From Thermanaerothrix solaris (GTDB lineage: Bacteria; Chloroflexota; Anaerolineae; Anaerolineales; Anaerolineaceae): 64,000 bases of DNA. The notes under the pieces are model-generated. The model did not search any database and had not been told where the DNA came from. It saw only the letters and a program-made list of their open reading frames with translations. The stretch's first letter is position 1, and each line of letters begins with the position of its first letter. The position numbers and the translations under genes are program-made. Location: the NCBI RefSeq assembly GCF_032334255.1, contig NZ_JAUHMF010000001.1:1674001-1738000 (forward strand), given 5' to 3'. Below are positions 32,369 to 40,645 of this stretch, piece by piece.

Positions 32369-32455
32369 AGAAGATTACTCCGCGCTATTTTCGCTTGCGC
32401 GCCAAGTTCGCCGGGCCTATACTTTGGATAACACATTCTTTATGAGGGCGCTGCT

Positions 32456-32965
32456 ATGGGAATGGGATGGTTGGGTTTTCTCTGTCTGGGGGTGTTCTTG
32501 TTGATCTTCATCGGGGCGGGGATTTACGCCCTTAACGTCTACGCACGGGAAAAGAAAAAAGCCACGACGGCTCAAACCTGGCCGTCCGTCAACGGGCGCG
32601 TGGTGGAAGCCTATGTGGCGGAAGATGTTCAGGTGGATTCGGAGGGGGATCAAAACCGCGTGTTCGCACCGCGCGTGGTCTATGAATATGAAGTCAATGG
32701 CCAAACCTATCAAAATAATCGCTTGCGCCTCGGCATTGAGTCCTTCATCGGCAGCCGGCGCAAGGTGGAGCAGGAACTAGCTCGCTTCCCGGTGGGTAGC
32801 GCGGTGAAGGTGTATTACAACCCGGATAACCCGGCTGAGGCAGTCTTGCAGCCGGGAGTTTCGAGCAAGGCAGCGTTGGTGATCGGCATCACCTTCTTGG
32901 TCATCGCCGGGATGACCGCATGCTTGGTGGGGGTGGCGGTACTGGTTTCCGTGCTTTCCCAATAG
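32456..32965 (+). CDS. DUF3592 membrane protein
   Basis: The 169-residue protein has an N-terminal helix (~5-27) and a C-terminal helix (~142-164) around a beta-rich domain of DUF3592 type: TWPSVNGRVVEAYV, FAPRVVYEYEVNGQTYQNNRLRLG and VGSAVKVYYNPDNPAEAVLQPG. The YYNPxNPxxAVL signature is strong. The middle domain probably faces outside. DUF3592 has no known function. It stands alone; the next gene starts 185 bp later behind its own promoter. Confidence 0.88.
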   Translation: MGMGWLGFLCLGVFLLIFIGAGIYALNVYAREKKKATTAQTWPSVNGRVVEAYVAEDVQVDSEGDQNRVFAPRVVYEYEVNGQTYQNNRLRLGIESFIGSRRKVEQELARFPVGSAVKVYYNPDNPAEAVLQPGVSSKAALVIGITFLVIAGMTACLVGVAVLVSVLSQ

Positions 32966-32985
32966 CGCGCCTATTGCGAATAGAA

Positions 32986-33007
32986 TAACCGTTATGCCTC
33001 ACGGTTA
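32986..33007. repeat. Inverted repeat after the DUF3592 gene
   Basis: TAACCGT (32986-32992) and ACGGTTA (33001-33007) form a 7-bp perfect stem with an 8-base loop. There is no T-run on either side. It may be a weak terminator or a protein-binding site. Confidence 0.4.
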
Positions 33008-33044
33008 AAGAAGAAGATTGTGTTTGGCTTTAATCTAACTTGAT

Positions 33045-33073
33045 ATGACATCACGATAAAATGATGTTATAAT
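33045..33073 (+). promoter_or_regulatory. Promoter with overlapping inverted repeat, before the permease gene
   Basis: ATGACA (33045-33050) and TATAAT (33068-33073) are 17 bp apart. An inverted repeat (ATGACATCA 33045-33053, TGATGTTAT 33062-33070, 8 of 9 pairs) overlaps both boxes, as an operator would. The surrounding 100 bases are very AT-rich. Confidence 0.6.
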
Positions 33074-33150
33074 ATTATTTTAAGTTCGATCCCCTACCCT
33101 TTTTCCACAACTTCATATTCATTTCCCAATCACTTTCAGGAGGTGCGCTT

Positions 33151-34527
33151 ATGCCGGATGATGTTGTTACCTCACCTGCCGAAAGCGTTGAAGAGTTCGG
33201 GTATAAGCAAGAACTCAAACGCTATTTATCGTTTTGGGACTTATTGGTGTATGGCCTCGTGTTCATGGTGCCGATTGCCCCCATGGGCATCTACGGCGTC
33301 GTAGCCGAGATCAGCCAGGGGATGGTGCCGCTGACCTATCTCATTGGCGCGGTGGCAATGGTCTTCACCGCCCTTTCCTACTGGCGCATGGCACAAGCCT
33401 TCCCCATTGCTGGCTCGGTGTACTCCTATGCCCAACGTGGATTGAACCCGCACGTAGGCTTCCTGGCCGGGTGGGCCATCTTAATTGATTACATCCTGGT
33501 GCCGGCGCTGGTGTACCTGGTAGCCGCCCTGTGGCTCTCGGCCGAAATTCCTGCCATCCCGGTGTGGGGCTGGATTCTGATGTTCCTTATCCTTAACAGT
33601 GTGCTCAACCTGTTGGGCATTGATGTGATGGCGCGTAGCATGTGGGTCATGTTGGGGATCGAACTGTTGGCGTTCTTTGCCTTCGTGGTAGCGGCGATCA
33701 TTTACGTCGCCAAGGGCGGCGGTGTGGGCGCATTCAGCCTGGCGCCGTTCTTCAACCCGGAAAAATTCAATTGGCAGTTCGTTCTCACCGCCACCTCGGT
33801 CTCGGTGCTCTCGTACCTGGGCTTTGACGCCATCAGCACCCTGGCCGAAGAAACCCGCAACCCGCGCCTGATGATCGGGCGCTCGATGGTCGCCGCGCTG
33901 GGCTTGCTGGCGTTCTTCTTTATGACCCAAACCTGGTTGGCAGCCTTGGTGTGGCCGGATTACACTACCTTCCCCAACACCGACGTGGCGTTCTTCTACA
34001 TCGCCCAGGAAGCCGGGGGCACGGTAGTGCGCCTGCTGGCATTGATCGGCACCGTGCTGGCTTGGGGCATCGGCGACGGCATTGCCGCGCAGGCAGCAGT
34101 CTCACGCGTGCTCTTCGGCATGGCGCGGGATGAGCAGTTGCCCAAGTTCCTGGCCTGGGTGCACCCCAAGTACAAGACCCCCTGGATCGCCATCTTCGTG
34201 GTCGCGCTGATCACTCTGCCCATCGCCACCTTGCTTGATCTGGAAGTCCTTTCATCACTGGTCAACTTCGGCGCGCTGACCGCCTTTATGGTGCTTCACA
34301 TCACGGTGATCGCCTATTACTTCTTCTATAAGAAAGAACGCTCACCCCAAGGGATTTTGAATTACCTTGTCCTTCCTCTGATAGGCCTGGTGATCATCGG
34401 TTTTGTCTGGGCCAACCTCAACATCCACGCCAAGACCTTGGGCTTCATCTGGTTGGGGGTCGGTTTCGTGGTGTTGCTGATCGTCTCGCGTGGCTTTCGC
34501 AAGGTGCCACCAGCCTTACAGGTATAA
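33151..34527 (+). CDS. APC-family amino acid/amine permease
   Basis: The 458-residue transporter has about 12 membrane helices and the APC core. Helix 1 has the broken-helix motif VPIAPMGIYGVVAEISQGMVPLTYLIG, and the motif after helix 2 is FTALSYWRMAQAFPIAGSVYSYAQRGLNPHVGFLAGWAILIDYILVP. The helix 6 region reads LSYLGFDAISTLAEETRNPRLMIGRS. It resembles putrescine importers (PuuP-like) and other cation-amine permeases, but the substrate cannot be read. CAGGAGGTG precedes the ATG. The acetamidase gene follows after 19 bp and may act on the imported compound or its product. Confidence 0.9.
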   Translation: MPDDVVTSPAESVEEFGYKQELKRYLSFWDLLVYGLVFMVPIAPMGIYGVVAEISQGMVPLTYLIGAVAMVFTALSYWRMAQAFPIAGSVYSYAQRGLNPHVGFLAGWAILIDYILVPALVYLVAALWLSAEIPAIPVWGWILMFLILNSVLNLLGIDVMARSMWVMLGIELLAFFAFVVAAIIYVAKGGGVGAFSLAPFFNPEKFNWQFVLTATSVSVLSYLGFDAISTLAEETRNPRLMIGRSMVAALGLLAFFFMTQTWLAALVWPDYTTFPNTDVAFFYIAQEAGGTVVRLLALIGTVLAWGIGDGIAAQAAVSRVLFGMARDEQLPKFLAWVHPKYKTPWIAIFVVALITLPIATLLDLEVLSSLVNFGALTAFMVLHITVIAYYFFYKKERSPQGILNYLVLPLIGLVIIGFVWANLNIHAKTLGFIWLGVGFVVLLIVSRGFRKVPPALQV

Positions 34528-34546
34528 TCACGATGGGAGGTGTATG

Positions 34547-35452
34547 ATGAAACGACTGACGCGTGAGCATGTGTTCTTTGCCTTTGCCCCTGATTTGCAA
34601 CCTGCGCTAGCGGTGCAGCCGGGCGAGGAAGTTTGGCTGGAGACGCACGACTGCTTCGAGGGGCAGTTGAAAAGCGAACAGGATTTAATTGACAACCTGG
34701 ACTGGAATCACGTCAACCCGGCTACCGGCCCGCTGTATGTCCAGGGCGTCAAAGCCGGGGATGTGGTGCGTGTGGATATCCTCGAGCTGCGCGTGGGCGA
34801 GCGTTCGACCATGGTCACCGTGCCCGGTGAGGGTGCATTGGGTAAGCACTTGACCCACGTCGAAACGGTAATTTTGCCCCGCGTAGGCGATACGGTGGTA
34901 TTCCGCGACCGCGTCCGCGTGCCCACCCGCCCGATGATCGGCGTCATCGGGGTAGCGCCGCGCGAAGGCAAAATCCCCTGCGGCACACCTGGCCCACACG
35001 GTGGCAACATGGATTGCACCCTCATTGGCGAGGGCGCCAGCGTCTACTTTACCGCCGCGGTGGAAGGCGCGCTCTTCGGCTGTGGCGATTTTCACGCTGC
35101 CATGGGGGATGGCGAAATCGTCATCTGCGGCGCCGAGACGCCCGGTGAGGTGCGCCTGAAGATCACACCTGTGCCGGCTTTGGCGGGTTTGCCCACCCCC
35201 TTCGTGGAGACAACCGACCGCGTGGCTACCATCTACTCCGCCCCGACCATGGATGAAGCCAGCCAGGGCGCCATCGAAGCCATGGCTAAATTCCTGACCG
35301 ATCGGGTCGGCCTTTCGGTCAACGACGCCGGGCTGCTGATGAGCCTGGTGGGTGAACTCAAGGTTTGCCAGGTGGTGGATCCGCTGAAGACGATGCGTTT
35401 CGAATTCCCCAAGGCCGTCCTGGCCGATTACGGCTATCGCTTGCCGCGCTAA
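34547..35452 (+). CDS. Acetamidase/formamidase family protein
   Basis: The protein has 301 residues from the ATG at 34547 (the ATG 3 bases earlier is closer to GGGAGG and less likely). It belongs to the FmdA/AmdA family of metal-dependent amidases that hydrolyse small amides to acids and ammonia. Landmarks are VWLETHDCFEGQL (Asp/His site), NPATGPLYVQGVKAGDVVRVDI, GPHGGNMDCTLIGEGASVYFTAAVEGALFGCGDFHAAMGDGEIV, which holds most metal ligands, and NDAGLLMSLVGELKVCQVVDP. The length matches the short bacterial form. It is likely co-transcribed with the permease. A strong terminator follows at 35480. Confidence 0.92.
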   Translation: MKRLTREHVFFAFAPDLQPALAVQPGEEVWLETHDCFEGQLKSEQDLIDNLDWNHVNPATGPLYVQGVKAGDVVRVDILELRVGERSTMVTVPGEGALGKHLTHVETVILPRVGDTVVFRDRVRVPTRPMIGVIGVAPREGKIPCGTPGPHGGNMDCTLIGEGASVYFTAAVEGALFGCGDFHAAMGDGEIVICGAETPGEVRLKITPVPALAGLPTPFVETTDRVATIYSAPTMDEASQGAIEAMAKFLTDRVGLSVNDAGLLMSLVGELKVCQVVDPLKTMRFEFPKAVLADYGYRLPR

Positions 35453-35479
35453 ACGCCCACTCCACGGGCACTCCAACCG

Positions 35480-35516
35480 CTGAGGAAGGCCGGGTACTGG
35501 CCTTCCTCAGGTTTTT
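35480..35516 (+). terminator. Rho-independent terminator after the acetamidase gene
   Basis: A 12-bp perfect stem (CTGAGGAAGGCC 35480-35491 with GGCCTTCCTCAG 35499-35510) is followed by GTTTTT. It lies 27 bp after the stop. Confidence 0.95.
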
Positions 35517-35588
35517 AATCCCGGGAACCGGACATAAAAACGAGTACAATTGAGCCGCTTGAACCATCTTTTCAACCGGGAGAATGCC

Positions 35589-37049
35589 ATGACCGTAACC
35601 GATTTCCACACCCCTGCCTGGGTGCCCGATGCCGTCTTCTACCAGATCTTCCCCGACCGCTTCGCTCGCAGTGCCGCGGTGGAAAAGCCGGGCAACTTAG
35701 AGCCGTGGGATGCAACCCCCACCCCCAATGGCTTCAAGGGCGGTGATTTACTCGGTATTGTGGAACACCTGGATTACTTGCAAGACCTGGGTATCACAGC
35801 CCTTTACCTCAACCCTATCTTTCAGTCAGCCTCGAACCATCGTTACCACACCCACGACTACTACCGCGTGGATCCACTGCTCGGAGGTGATGCCGCCTTC
35901 CGCCGCCTGGTGGATGAAGCTCACCGCCGCGGTATCCGTATCATCCTGGATGGCGTCTTCAACCACGCCAGCCGTGGTTTCTTCCAATTCAACCACATCC
36001 TGGAAGTAGGCGCGCAGTCTCCCTACCTGGATTGGTTTGTGGTGAAAGGCTTCCCCTTGCATGCCTACGAGGGCACGCCCAACTACAAGTGCTGGTGGAA
36101 CTTGCCCGCCCTGCCCGAATTCAACCACGCCAACCCGCAAGTGCAGCGGTTTATCTTCGATGTGGCACGCTACTGGCTGGAGCAAGGCGCGGATGGCTGG
36201 CGGCTGGATGTGCCTTTCTGCGTCACCGAACCGGGCTTTTGGGCACGCTTCCGCGAGGTGGTCAAGGCCACCAACCCCGAGGCCTACATCACCGGCGAGA
36301 TTCCCATGGCCGCCGATCCCTGGCTGCAGGGCGATCAATTCGACGGGGTGATGAATTACCTGCTCACCTATGCCTGCTGGGGTTTCTTCGGTGGGGAACG
36401 CCTTCAACGCGACCTCGTCGGCCACTGGTACGATCATGGGCCGGAGTTCTTCGTCCAAGATGGCGGGGACTTTGCCCAGAAGATCACCCATTTACTGGAA
36501 CGCTACCCACGCCCGGCGGTGCTGGCACAACTCAACCTGCTGGATAGCCATGACACCGCCCGCTTTCTCACCCTGGTGGGCGGCGAGCGTGCCTTGCTGC
36601 GCCTCGCTGTGCTCTTCCTGCTGACCTACCCCGGCGCACCCTGCGTGTACTACGGGGATGAAATTGGCCTGGAAGGTGGCCAGGATCCCGACTGCCGCCG
36701 TGCCTTCCCCTGGGATGAACGGCGCTGGGATCACGACCTGCATGCCTGGTATCGCACCTGCATTGCCTTGCGCCACGCCCACCCCGCCCTGCGTAGCGGT
36801 GAGTTTAAGGTGCTCCAGGCCCAGGGCGGCAAAGTGGTTTACCTGCGGCAACTAGGACAGGATGTCGCCGTGGTGGTGCTCAACCGCGCCTCCCAAACGT
36901 TGCACCTGGATGTGCCGGTGGAGAACACCCTGCCCGAAGGCTCGGTCTGGCGCAATGCACTGGGGGCAGGCACCGCCCAGGTCACCCATGGCCATCTGCA
37001 CGGGCTGACCCTGAGCCCGCTGAGTGGGGCGGTGCTGCTGCCGGCGTAA
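35589..37049 (+). CDS. GH13 alpha-glucanase (neopullulanase/cyclomaltodextrinase-like)
   Basis: The protein has 486 residues from the ATG at 35589 (CGGGAGA upstream). It is a GH13 barrel enzyme beginning directly with WVPDAVFYQIFPDRFARS, so it lacks the N-terminal CBM34-type domain of typical neopullulanases. Catalytic residues fit the family: Asp207 in GWRLDVP (nucleophile), Glu237 in YITGEIPM (acid/base) and Asp322 in LLDSHDTARF. Region I is GVFNHASRGFFQF. A small beta domain forms the last ~85 residues. With no signal sequence it should act in the cytoplasm on maltooligosaccharides or cyclodextrins. TACAAT at 35545-35550 may be its -10 box. Confidence 0.92.
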   Translation: MTVTDFHTPAWVPDAVFYQIFPDRFARSAAVEKPGNLEPWDATPTPNGFKGGDLLGIVEHLDYLQDLGITALYLNPIFQSASNHRYHTHDYYRVDPLLGGDAAFRRLVDEAHRRGIRIILDGVFNHASRGFFQFNHILEVGAQSPYLDWFVVKGFPLHAYEGTPNYKCWWNLPALPEFNHANPQVQRFIFDVARYWLEQGADGWRLDVPFCVTEPGFWARFREVVKATNPEAYITGEIPMAADPWLQGDQFDGVMNYLLTYACWGFFGGERLQRDLVGHWYDHGPEFFVQDGGDFAQKITHLLERYPRPAVLAQLNLLDSHDTARFLTLVGGERALLRLAVLFLLTYPGAPCVYYGDEIGLEGGQDPDCRRAFPWDERRWDHDLHAWYRTCIALRHAHPALRSGEFKVLQAQGGKVVYLRQLGQDVAVVVLNRASQTLHLDVPVENTLPEGSVWRNALGAGTAQVTHGHLHGLTLSPLSGAVLLPA

Positions 37050-37141
37050 ACCTTTTTGTATAGGCTTTGTTGTCCGTAAATCATTCTCTAACCTTGCCCC
37101 GGGGTAAAATTGGGCTGAATTTACTTAGGAGAGGTTTGAGA

Positions 37142-38035
37142 ATGGTGAGTTGGATTAACGGTAAAACGGTGCTGATCACCGGCGCCACCGATGGCATTGG
37201 CAAGGTAACGGCGCGCGAACTGGCCAAGCAGGGTGCACAGGTGGTCATCGTCGGACGCAACCCCGAAAAGACGGCCAAGGTCGCTGAGGAATTGCGCCAG
37301 GTCGGCAATCCTGCCATGGTGGATTACTTGGTTGCGGATCTAGCCTCTCAGGCCAGCATCCGCCAGATGGTTGCCACCTTCCGTCAACGCTATGACCAGT
37401 TGCATGTGCTGATCAACAACGCTGGCGCGTATTTCACCCGCCGCCAGATCAGCCCGGATGGTCTGGAGATGACGTTTGCCCTCAATCACCTGGGCTATTT
37501 CCTGACCACCTTGCTGCTCCTCGATGTCATCAAAGCCAGTGCCCCGGCGCGCATCATCAACGTTTCCTCAATGGCACACAACGGTGCCCGCCTGAATTTT
37601 GACGATTTGCAGAACGAACGTGGTTACAACGGCTGGCGGGCCTATTCACAATCCAAACTGGCCAATTTGTATTTCACCTACGAACTGGCGCGGCGGTTAG
37701 AGGGCACGGGCGTGACGGTCAACGCCCTACACCCCGGGTTCGTGGCTTCGCGCTTTGCCCATAACAACCACGACCTGATTGCCTGGGGTTTTCGGCTGGT
37801 TCAACGTCTCTTCGCCATCTCGCCGGAAGAGGGGGCACAGACCTCGATTTACCTGGCCACGGCGGATGAGATAGCCGGGGTGAGCGGGCGTTATTTTGTC
37901 AATAAGCGGCCGGTGCCTTCCTCGGCAGCCTCGTATGATCGGGCAGCAGCACAGCGTCTGTGGGAGATTAGCCTGCGCCTGTGCGGCCTGGCCGAGGTCA
38001 CGCCGGCGCGGTTTGTGGCGTTGACGGAGGGGTAA
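37142..38035 (+). CDS. SDR-family oxidoreductase (retinol dehydrogenase-like)
   Basis: The protein has 297 residues from the ATG at 37142 (AGGAGAGG upstream). It has the Gly loop TGATDGIGKVTARELAKQG, the adenine-site VVIVGRN, NNAGAYF, INVSSMAH with the catalytic Ser, and YSQSKLAN with the Tyr/Lys pair. The sequence pattern (DGLEMTFALNHLGYFLLT-like block, HPGFVAS) is that of the WW-oxidoreductase/retinol dehydrogenase subgroup common in bacteria; NADP is favoured by VGRN. The substrate is unknown. GGTAAAAT at 37103-37110 is a likely -10 box. Its last 38 bp overlap the convergent arsM gene. Confidence 0.88.
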   Translation: MVSWINGKTVLITGATDGIGKVTARELAKQGAQVVIVGRNPEKTAKVAEELRQVGNPAMVDYLVADLASQASIRQMVATFRQRYDQLHVLINNAGAYFTRRQISPDGLEMTFALNHLGYFLTTLLLLDVIKASAPARIINVSSMAHNGARLNFDDLQNERGYNGWRAYSQSKLANLYFTYELARRLEGTGVTVNALHPGFVASRFAHNNHDLIAWGFRLVQRLFAISPEEGAQTSIYLATADEIAGVSGRYFVNKRPVPSSAASYDRAAAQRLWEISLRLCGLAEVTPARFVALTEG

Positions 38036-38786
38036 GCGCTGGCTTGAAGGCGGTTATCAACGCGGAGAACGGGATGCCCTCCGCAATGTGATCCAGCGTG
38101 AGGCCAGCCTCGCCCGCGGGTATGAGGGTAACCTGGACAAAGCCGGCGACCTCCAGACCGCGGCGATACGTCTCAACCTCGAGCGCGCCCGCCAGGCAGG
38201 CTGACCAGGCAAGGGGATCGGCCTGTAGTGACGCCGGCAGCGAGCCCTTCACGACCACATCGGCAATTGCGATGCGCCCACCCGGGCGAAGCACGCGGAA
38301 CATCTCCGCGAACACCCTGTTCTTATCGGGTACCAGGTTGATCACGCAGTTAGAGATCACCACATCCACACTGGCGGTGGCAACGGGTAGGTGTTCCAGG
38401 TAACCGTGGCGAAATTCCACCTGGCGCAATCCCAAGCGCGCAGCCGCCTGACGCGCCCGCCGCACCATGGCCGGAGTCATATCCACCCCAATGACTTGCC
38501 CACGCTCCCCCACCTGCAAGGCTGCCAGGAAACAATCCAGCCCACCCCCGGAGCCCAAATCCAGCACCCGCTCGCCCGGTTGAAGGTGCGCCGCAGCGAG
38601 GGGGTTGGCACAACCCAGGCTGAACCCGGCCACCTCAGGCGGTAACTGCACCAACAGATCCGCCGGATACACAGCGGCGGGTTGCGGTTCGCAGCACGCC
38701 GAAGACCCACAGCAGCCACCGTTCTGGGCGAGTGTCCCATACCAGGCTTGCACAAAGTTGCGAATCTCCTCCGGGGTAAGATCCAT
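37998..38786 (-). CDS. arsM: Arsenite S-adenosylmethionine methyltransferase
   Basis: The 262-residue SAM-dependent enzyme methylates As(III). It has the three conserved Cys that bind arsenic: FSLGCANP (Cys59), ISNCVINL and WSACLAGAL. The SAM motif is VLDLGSGGGLDCFLAA and the C-terminal half has VFAEMFRVLRPGGRIAIADVV. An extra Cys-rich N-terminus (GGCCGSSACC, 23-32) is often seen in bacterial ArsM and may bind metalloids. The gene follows arsR on the minus strand with a matching operator (38806-38821) 20 bp before the ATG. No arsenite pump or reductase gene is nearby. Confidence 0.93.
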   Translation of the reverse strand: MDLTPEEIRNFVQAWYGTLAQNGGCCGSSACCEPQPAAVYPADLLVQLPPEVAGFSLGCANPLAAAHLQPGERVLDLGSGGGLDCFLAALQVGERGQVIGVDMTPAMVRRARQAAARLGLRQVEFRHGYLEHLPVATASVDVVISNCVINLVPDKNRVFAEMFRVLRPGGRIAIADVVVKGSLPASLQADPLAWSACLAGALEVETYRRGLEVAGFVQVTLIPAGEAGLTLDHIAEGIPFSALITAFKPALTPPSTPQTAPA

Positions 38787-38805
38787 AGCATGAACTCCTT
38801 GTGAT

Positions 38806-38821
38806 ATAGATATTCATCTAT
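38806..38821. promoter_or_regulatory. ArsR-type operator before arsM
   Basis: ATAGAT-ATTC-ATCTAT is a perfect 6+6 inverted repeat with a 4-base centre, identical in arms to the site at 39208-39223 before arsR. Weak boxes (TTGTCT at 38833-38828 and TCTATA at 38810-38805, minus strand) flank it, so it may sit in an internal promoter. Confidence 0.85.
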
Positions 38822-38859
38822 GTATTGAGACAAAAAAAAACAACCCGCGCATAAGGCAA

Positions 38860-39180
38860 TCAGGCCCTGGGGTTGAGGCTATCACGCAATGTAGCACCCA
38901 ATGAGGTCTGGGGAGCAAACTTGAGCATCAACTGGCCGCAACAGACCGCAACGCGCTCCTGGTTGAGGGTGTAGAAAGTTTGCTTGCCTTCTTCACGCAC
39001 CTTGACCAGCCCGGCCTGGCGCAAGATGGCCAGGTGGTGTGAGACAGTGGGCTGGGAGACATCCAACTGGGCCACAATCTCGCTGACCGAGAGCCAACGG
39101 CAACAGCACAGTTCAATGATCTTCTGGCGCGTCTCATCGGCCAGGGCTTTGACAAAGCGGGTCAGTTCGGCCTCATCCAT
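38860..39180 (-). CDS. arsR: ArsR-family metalloregulator
   Basis: The 106-residue winged-helix repressor begins LTRFVKALADETRQKIIELCCCRWLSVSEIVAQLDVSQPTVSHHLAILRQAGLV. The CCC within the alpha-3 region matches the ELCxC arsenite-binding site of ArsR proteins; another Cys pair is in VAVCCGQL. It should leave its operators when As(III) binds and so allow arsM expression. It is the first gene of the minus-strand pair. Two identical-arm operators lie at 39208-39223 (its own promoter) and 38806-38821 (before arsM). Confidence 0.93.
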   Translation of the reverse strand: MDEAELTRFVKALADETRQKIIELCCCRWLSVSEIVAQLDVSQPTVSHHLAILRQAGLVKVREEGKQTFYTLNQERVAVCCGQLMLKFAPQTSLGATLRDSLNPRA

Positions 39181-39202
39181 AGATCAACCTCGATATGAGG
39201 CC

Positions 39203-39230
39203 ATTATATAGATTATCATCTATTTGTCAA
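39203..39230 (-). promoter_or_regulatory. arsR promoter with embedded operator
   Basis: On the minus strand TTGACA (39230-39225) and TATAAT (39208-39203) are exact boxes 16 bp apart. The operator ATAGAT-TATC-ATCTAT (39208-39223) fills the spacer, so bound repressor would block RNA polymerase. The last codons of rnhB run through this promoter. Confidence 0.92.
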
Positions 39231-39888
39231 GGGAACCAGCAAGCGCTTGGGCGATGGGGGCAAAACTGCGGCGGTGCAGGGAGCACGGACCTAAGCGCCG
39301 CAGGGCCTCGCGGTGCGCGGGCACGCCGTAGCCTTTATGGTGGGCAAAGCCGTAGCCGGGGTAGCGGATATCGTACTCGCGCATCAGGGCATCGCGCGCG
39401 GTCTTGGCCAGCACCGCCGCGGCGGCAATGCTCAGAGCACGCCGGTCGCCGTGGATGAGGGCATGCTGCGGGAGGGGCACATCCGGCAGGGCCAGGGCAT
39501 CAATCAGCAAATGCTCGGCGGGCAGGGTGGCGGCTTCCAGGGCGCGTTGCATCGCCAGGCGCGTCGCCGCCAGAATGCCCATCCGGTCAATCTCTTCTGC
39601 AGATGCCATGCCCACCCCCCAGGCCAGGGCAATGCGGCGGATGCGCTCGGCCCAACGCTCGCGCTGCGCCGGGGTAAGTTGCTTGGAATCACGCAGGCCG
39701 GAAAGGTATGCCGCCACTTCATCCACCGGGGGCAGGATCACACAACCTGCCGCTACCGGGCCAGCCCAGGCCCCGCGCCCGGCTTCATCCAGCCCCGCCA
39801 CGTAACGCAGGCCCTGCGCCCACAGGCGCCGTTCGAACGCCAGCGTGGGCGTCGAGGCGGGGTCAAGCGGAGGGAGGCGGCGCGTCAT
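39220..39888 (-). CDS. rnhB: Ribonuclease HII
   Basis: The 222-residue enzyme nicks RNA in RNA-DNA hybrids and removes single ribonucleotides. It has VAGLDEAGRGAWAGPVAAGCVIL (Asp-Glu pair of the active site), GLRDSKQLTPAQRE, HLLIDALALPDV (third acid) and HGDRRALSIAAAAVLAKTARDALM with the fourth. The C-terminus (YDIRYPGYGFAHHKGYGVPAHREALRRLGPCSLHRRSF) is typical. Its start overlaps the GT2 gene by 26 bp, and its stop falls inside the arsR promoter. Length and motifs are normal. Confidence 0.95.
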   Translation of the reverse strand: MTRRLPPLDPASTPTLAFERRLWAQGLRYVAGLDEAGRGAWAGPVAAGCVILPPVDEVAAYLSGLRDSKQLTPAQRERWAERIRRIALAWGVGMASAEEIDRMGILAATRLAMQRALEAATLPAEHLLIDALALPDVPLPQHALIHGDRRALSIAAAAVLAKTARDALMREYDIRYPGYGFAHHKGYGVPAHREALRRLGPCSLHRRSFAPIAQALAGSLDK

Positions 39889-40606
39889 AAACCCCTCGGC
39901 GGGCGTTACGGCGGATCGTCAGCAAATCCCAAAACATCTGACGCGCATCGCGCCACAAGCGCACTTTGCTCTCAGGATTAAAGTACCACGGGATGGGAAT
40001 CTCGACAATCTTATAACCGCGCCGGCAGGCGATGAACAACACTTCCACATCGAACGTCCAGCCGGTGATGGTCTGGTAGCGGAAGAGGTCTTCGGCCACG
40101 GGAGCGCGAAACATCTTGAAGCCACATTGGGTATCCTGCAGGCCGGGCAGAGCGAGCAGGCGCACCATCCAGTTGAAGACGCGCCCGGCCAGGTGGCGGT
40201 ATTCGGGTTCGCCGTAACGGCGGGCGCCGGGGGCTTCGCGCGAGGCAATGGCGATATCCACCTCGGGGGGAAGTTGCGGCGGCAGGAAGCGGTTCACCTC
40301 GGTGATGGGCATGGAAAGGTCGGCATCGCAGATGAAGCGGTAAGCCCCGACCGCGGCCAGCATCCCCCGCCGCACGGCCCAACCCTTCCCGCGGATCTCC
40401 TCGTGGAATACGCGTAGGTAAGGCAGGTGCGCCGCATAGGTCTGCGCCACGGCCAGGGTGGCATCGGTGGAGCCGTTTTCCACAACCAGCACCTCGGCGG
40501 AATAGGATTGCCCGGCGAGGAAATCGTGAATCGCCTGCAGGGTGCCCGGCAGGCGATGTTCTTCGTTATAGGCAGGGATAATAATGGAAAGCAGTGGAGT
40601 GCTCAA
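39863..40606 (-). CDS. GT2 glycosyltransferase (polyprenyl-phosphate sugar synthase type)
   Basis: The 247-residue protein is a GT-A fold family 2 enzyme close to dolichyl-phosphate glucose/mannose synthases. It begins LSIIIPAYNEEHRLPGTL, has VLVVENGSTDATL, GKGWAVRRGMLAAVG and FICDADLSMPI (DAD metal site). Later DTQCGFKMFR and WTFDVEVLFIACRRGYKIVEIPIPWY are diagnostic of this group. No membrane helices are visible, so it works at the inner membrane face. The product, a lipid-phosphate sugar, could serve the GT39-like enzyme at 31028. It lies between an unknown gene and rnhB on the minus strand. Confidence 0.88.
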   Translation of the reverse strand: MSTPLLSIIIPAYNEEHRLPGTLQAIHDFLAGQSYSAEVLVVENGSTDATLAVAQTYAAHLPYLRVFHEEIRGKGWAVRRGMLAAVGAYRFICDADLSMPITEVNRFLPPQLPPEVDIAIASREAPGARRYGEPEYRHLAGRVFNWMVRLLALPGLQDTQCGFKMFRAPVAEDLFRYQTITGWTFDVEVLFIACRRGYKIVEIPIPWYFNPESKVRLWRDARQMFWDLLTIRRNARRGVYDAPPPSA

Positions 40607-40645
40607 GAAACACCTGCCCGCGCGAGGACGGCGGCGTCGAAGGGT

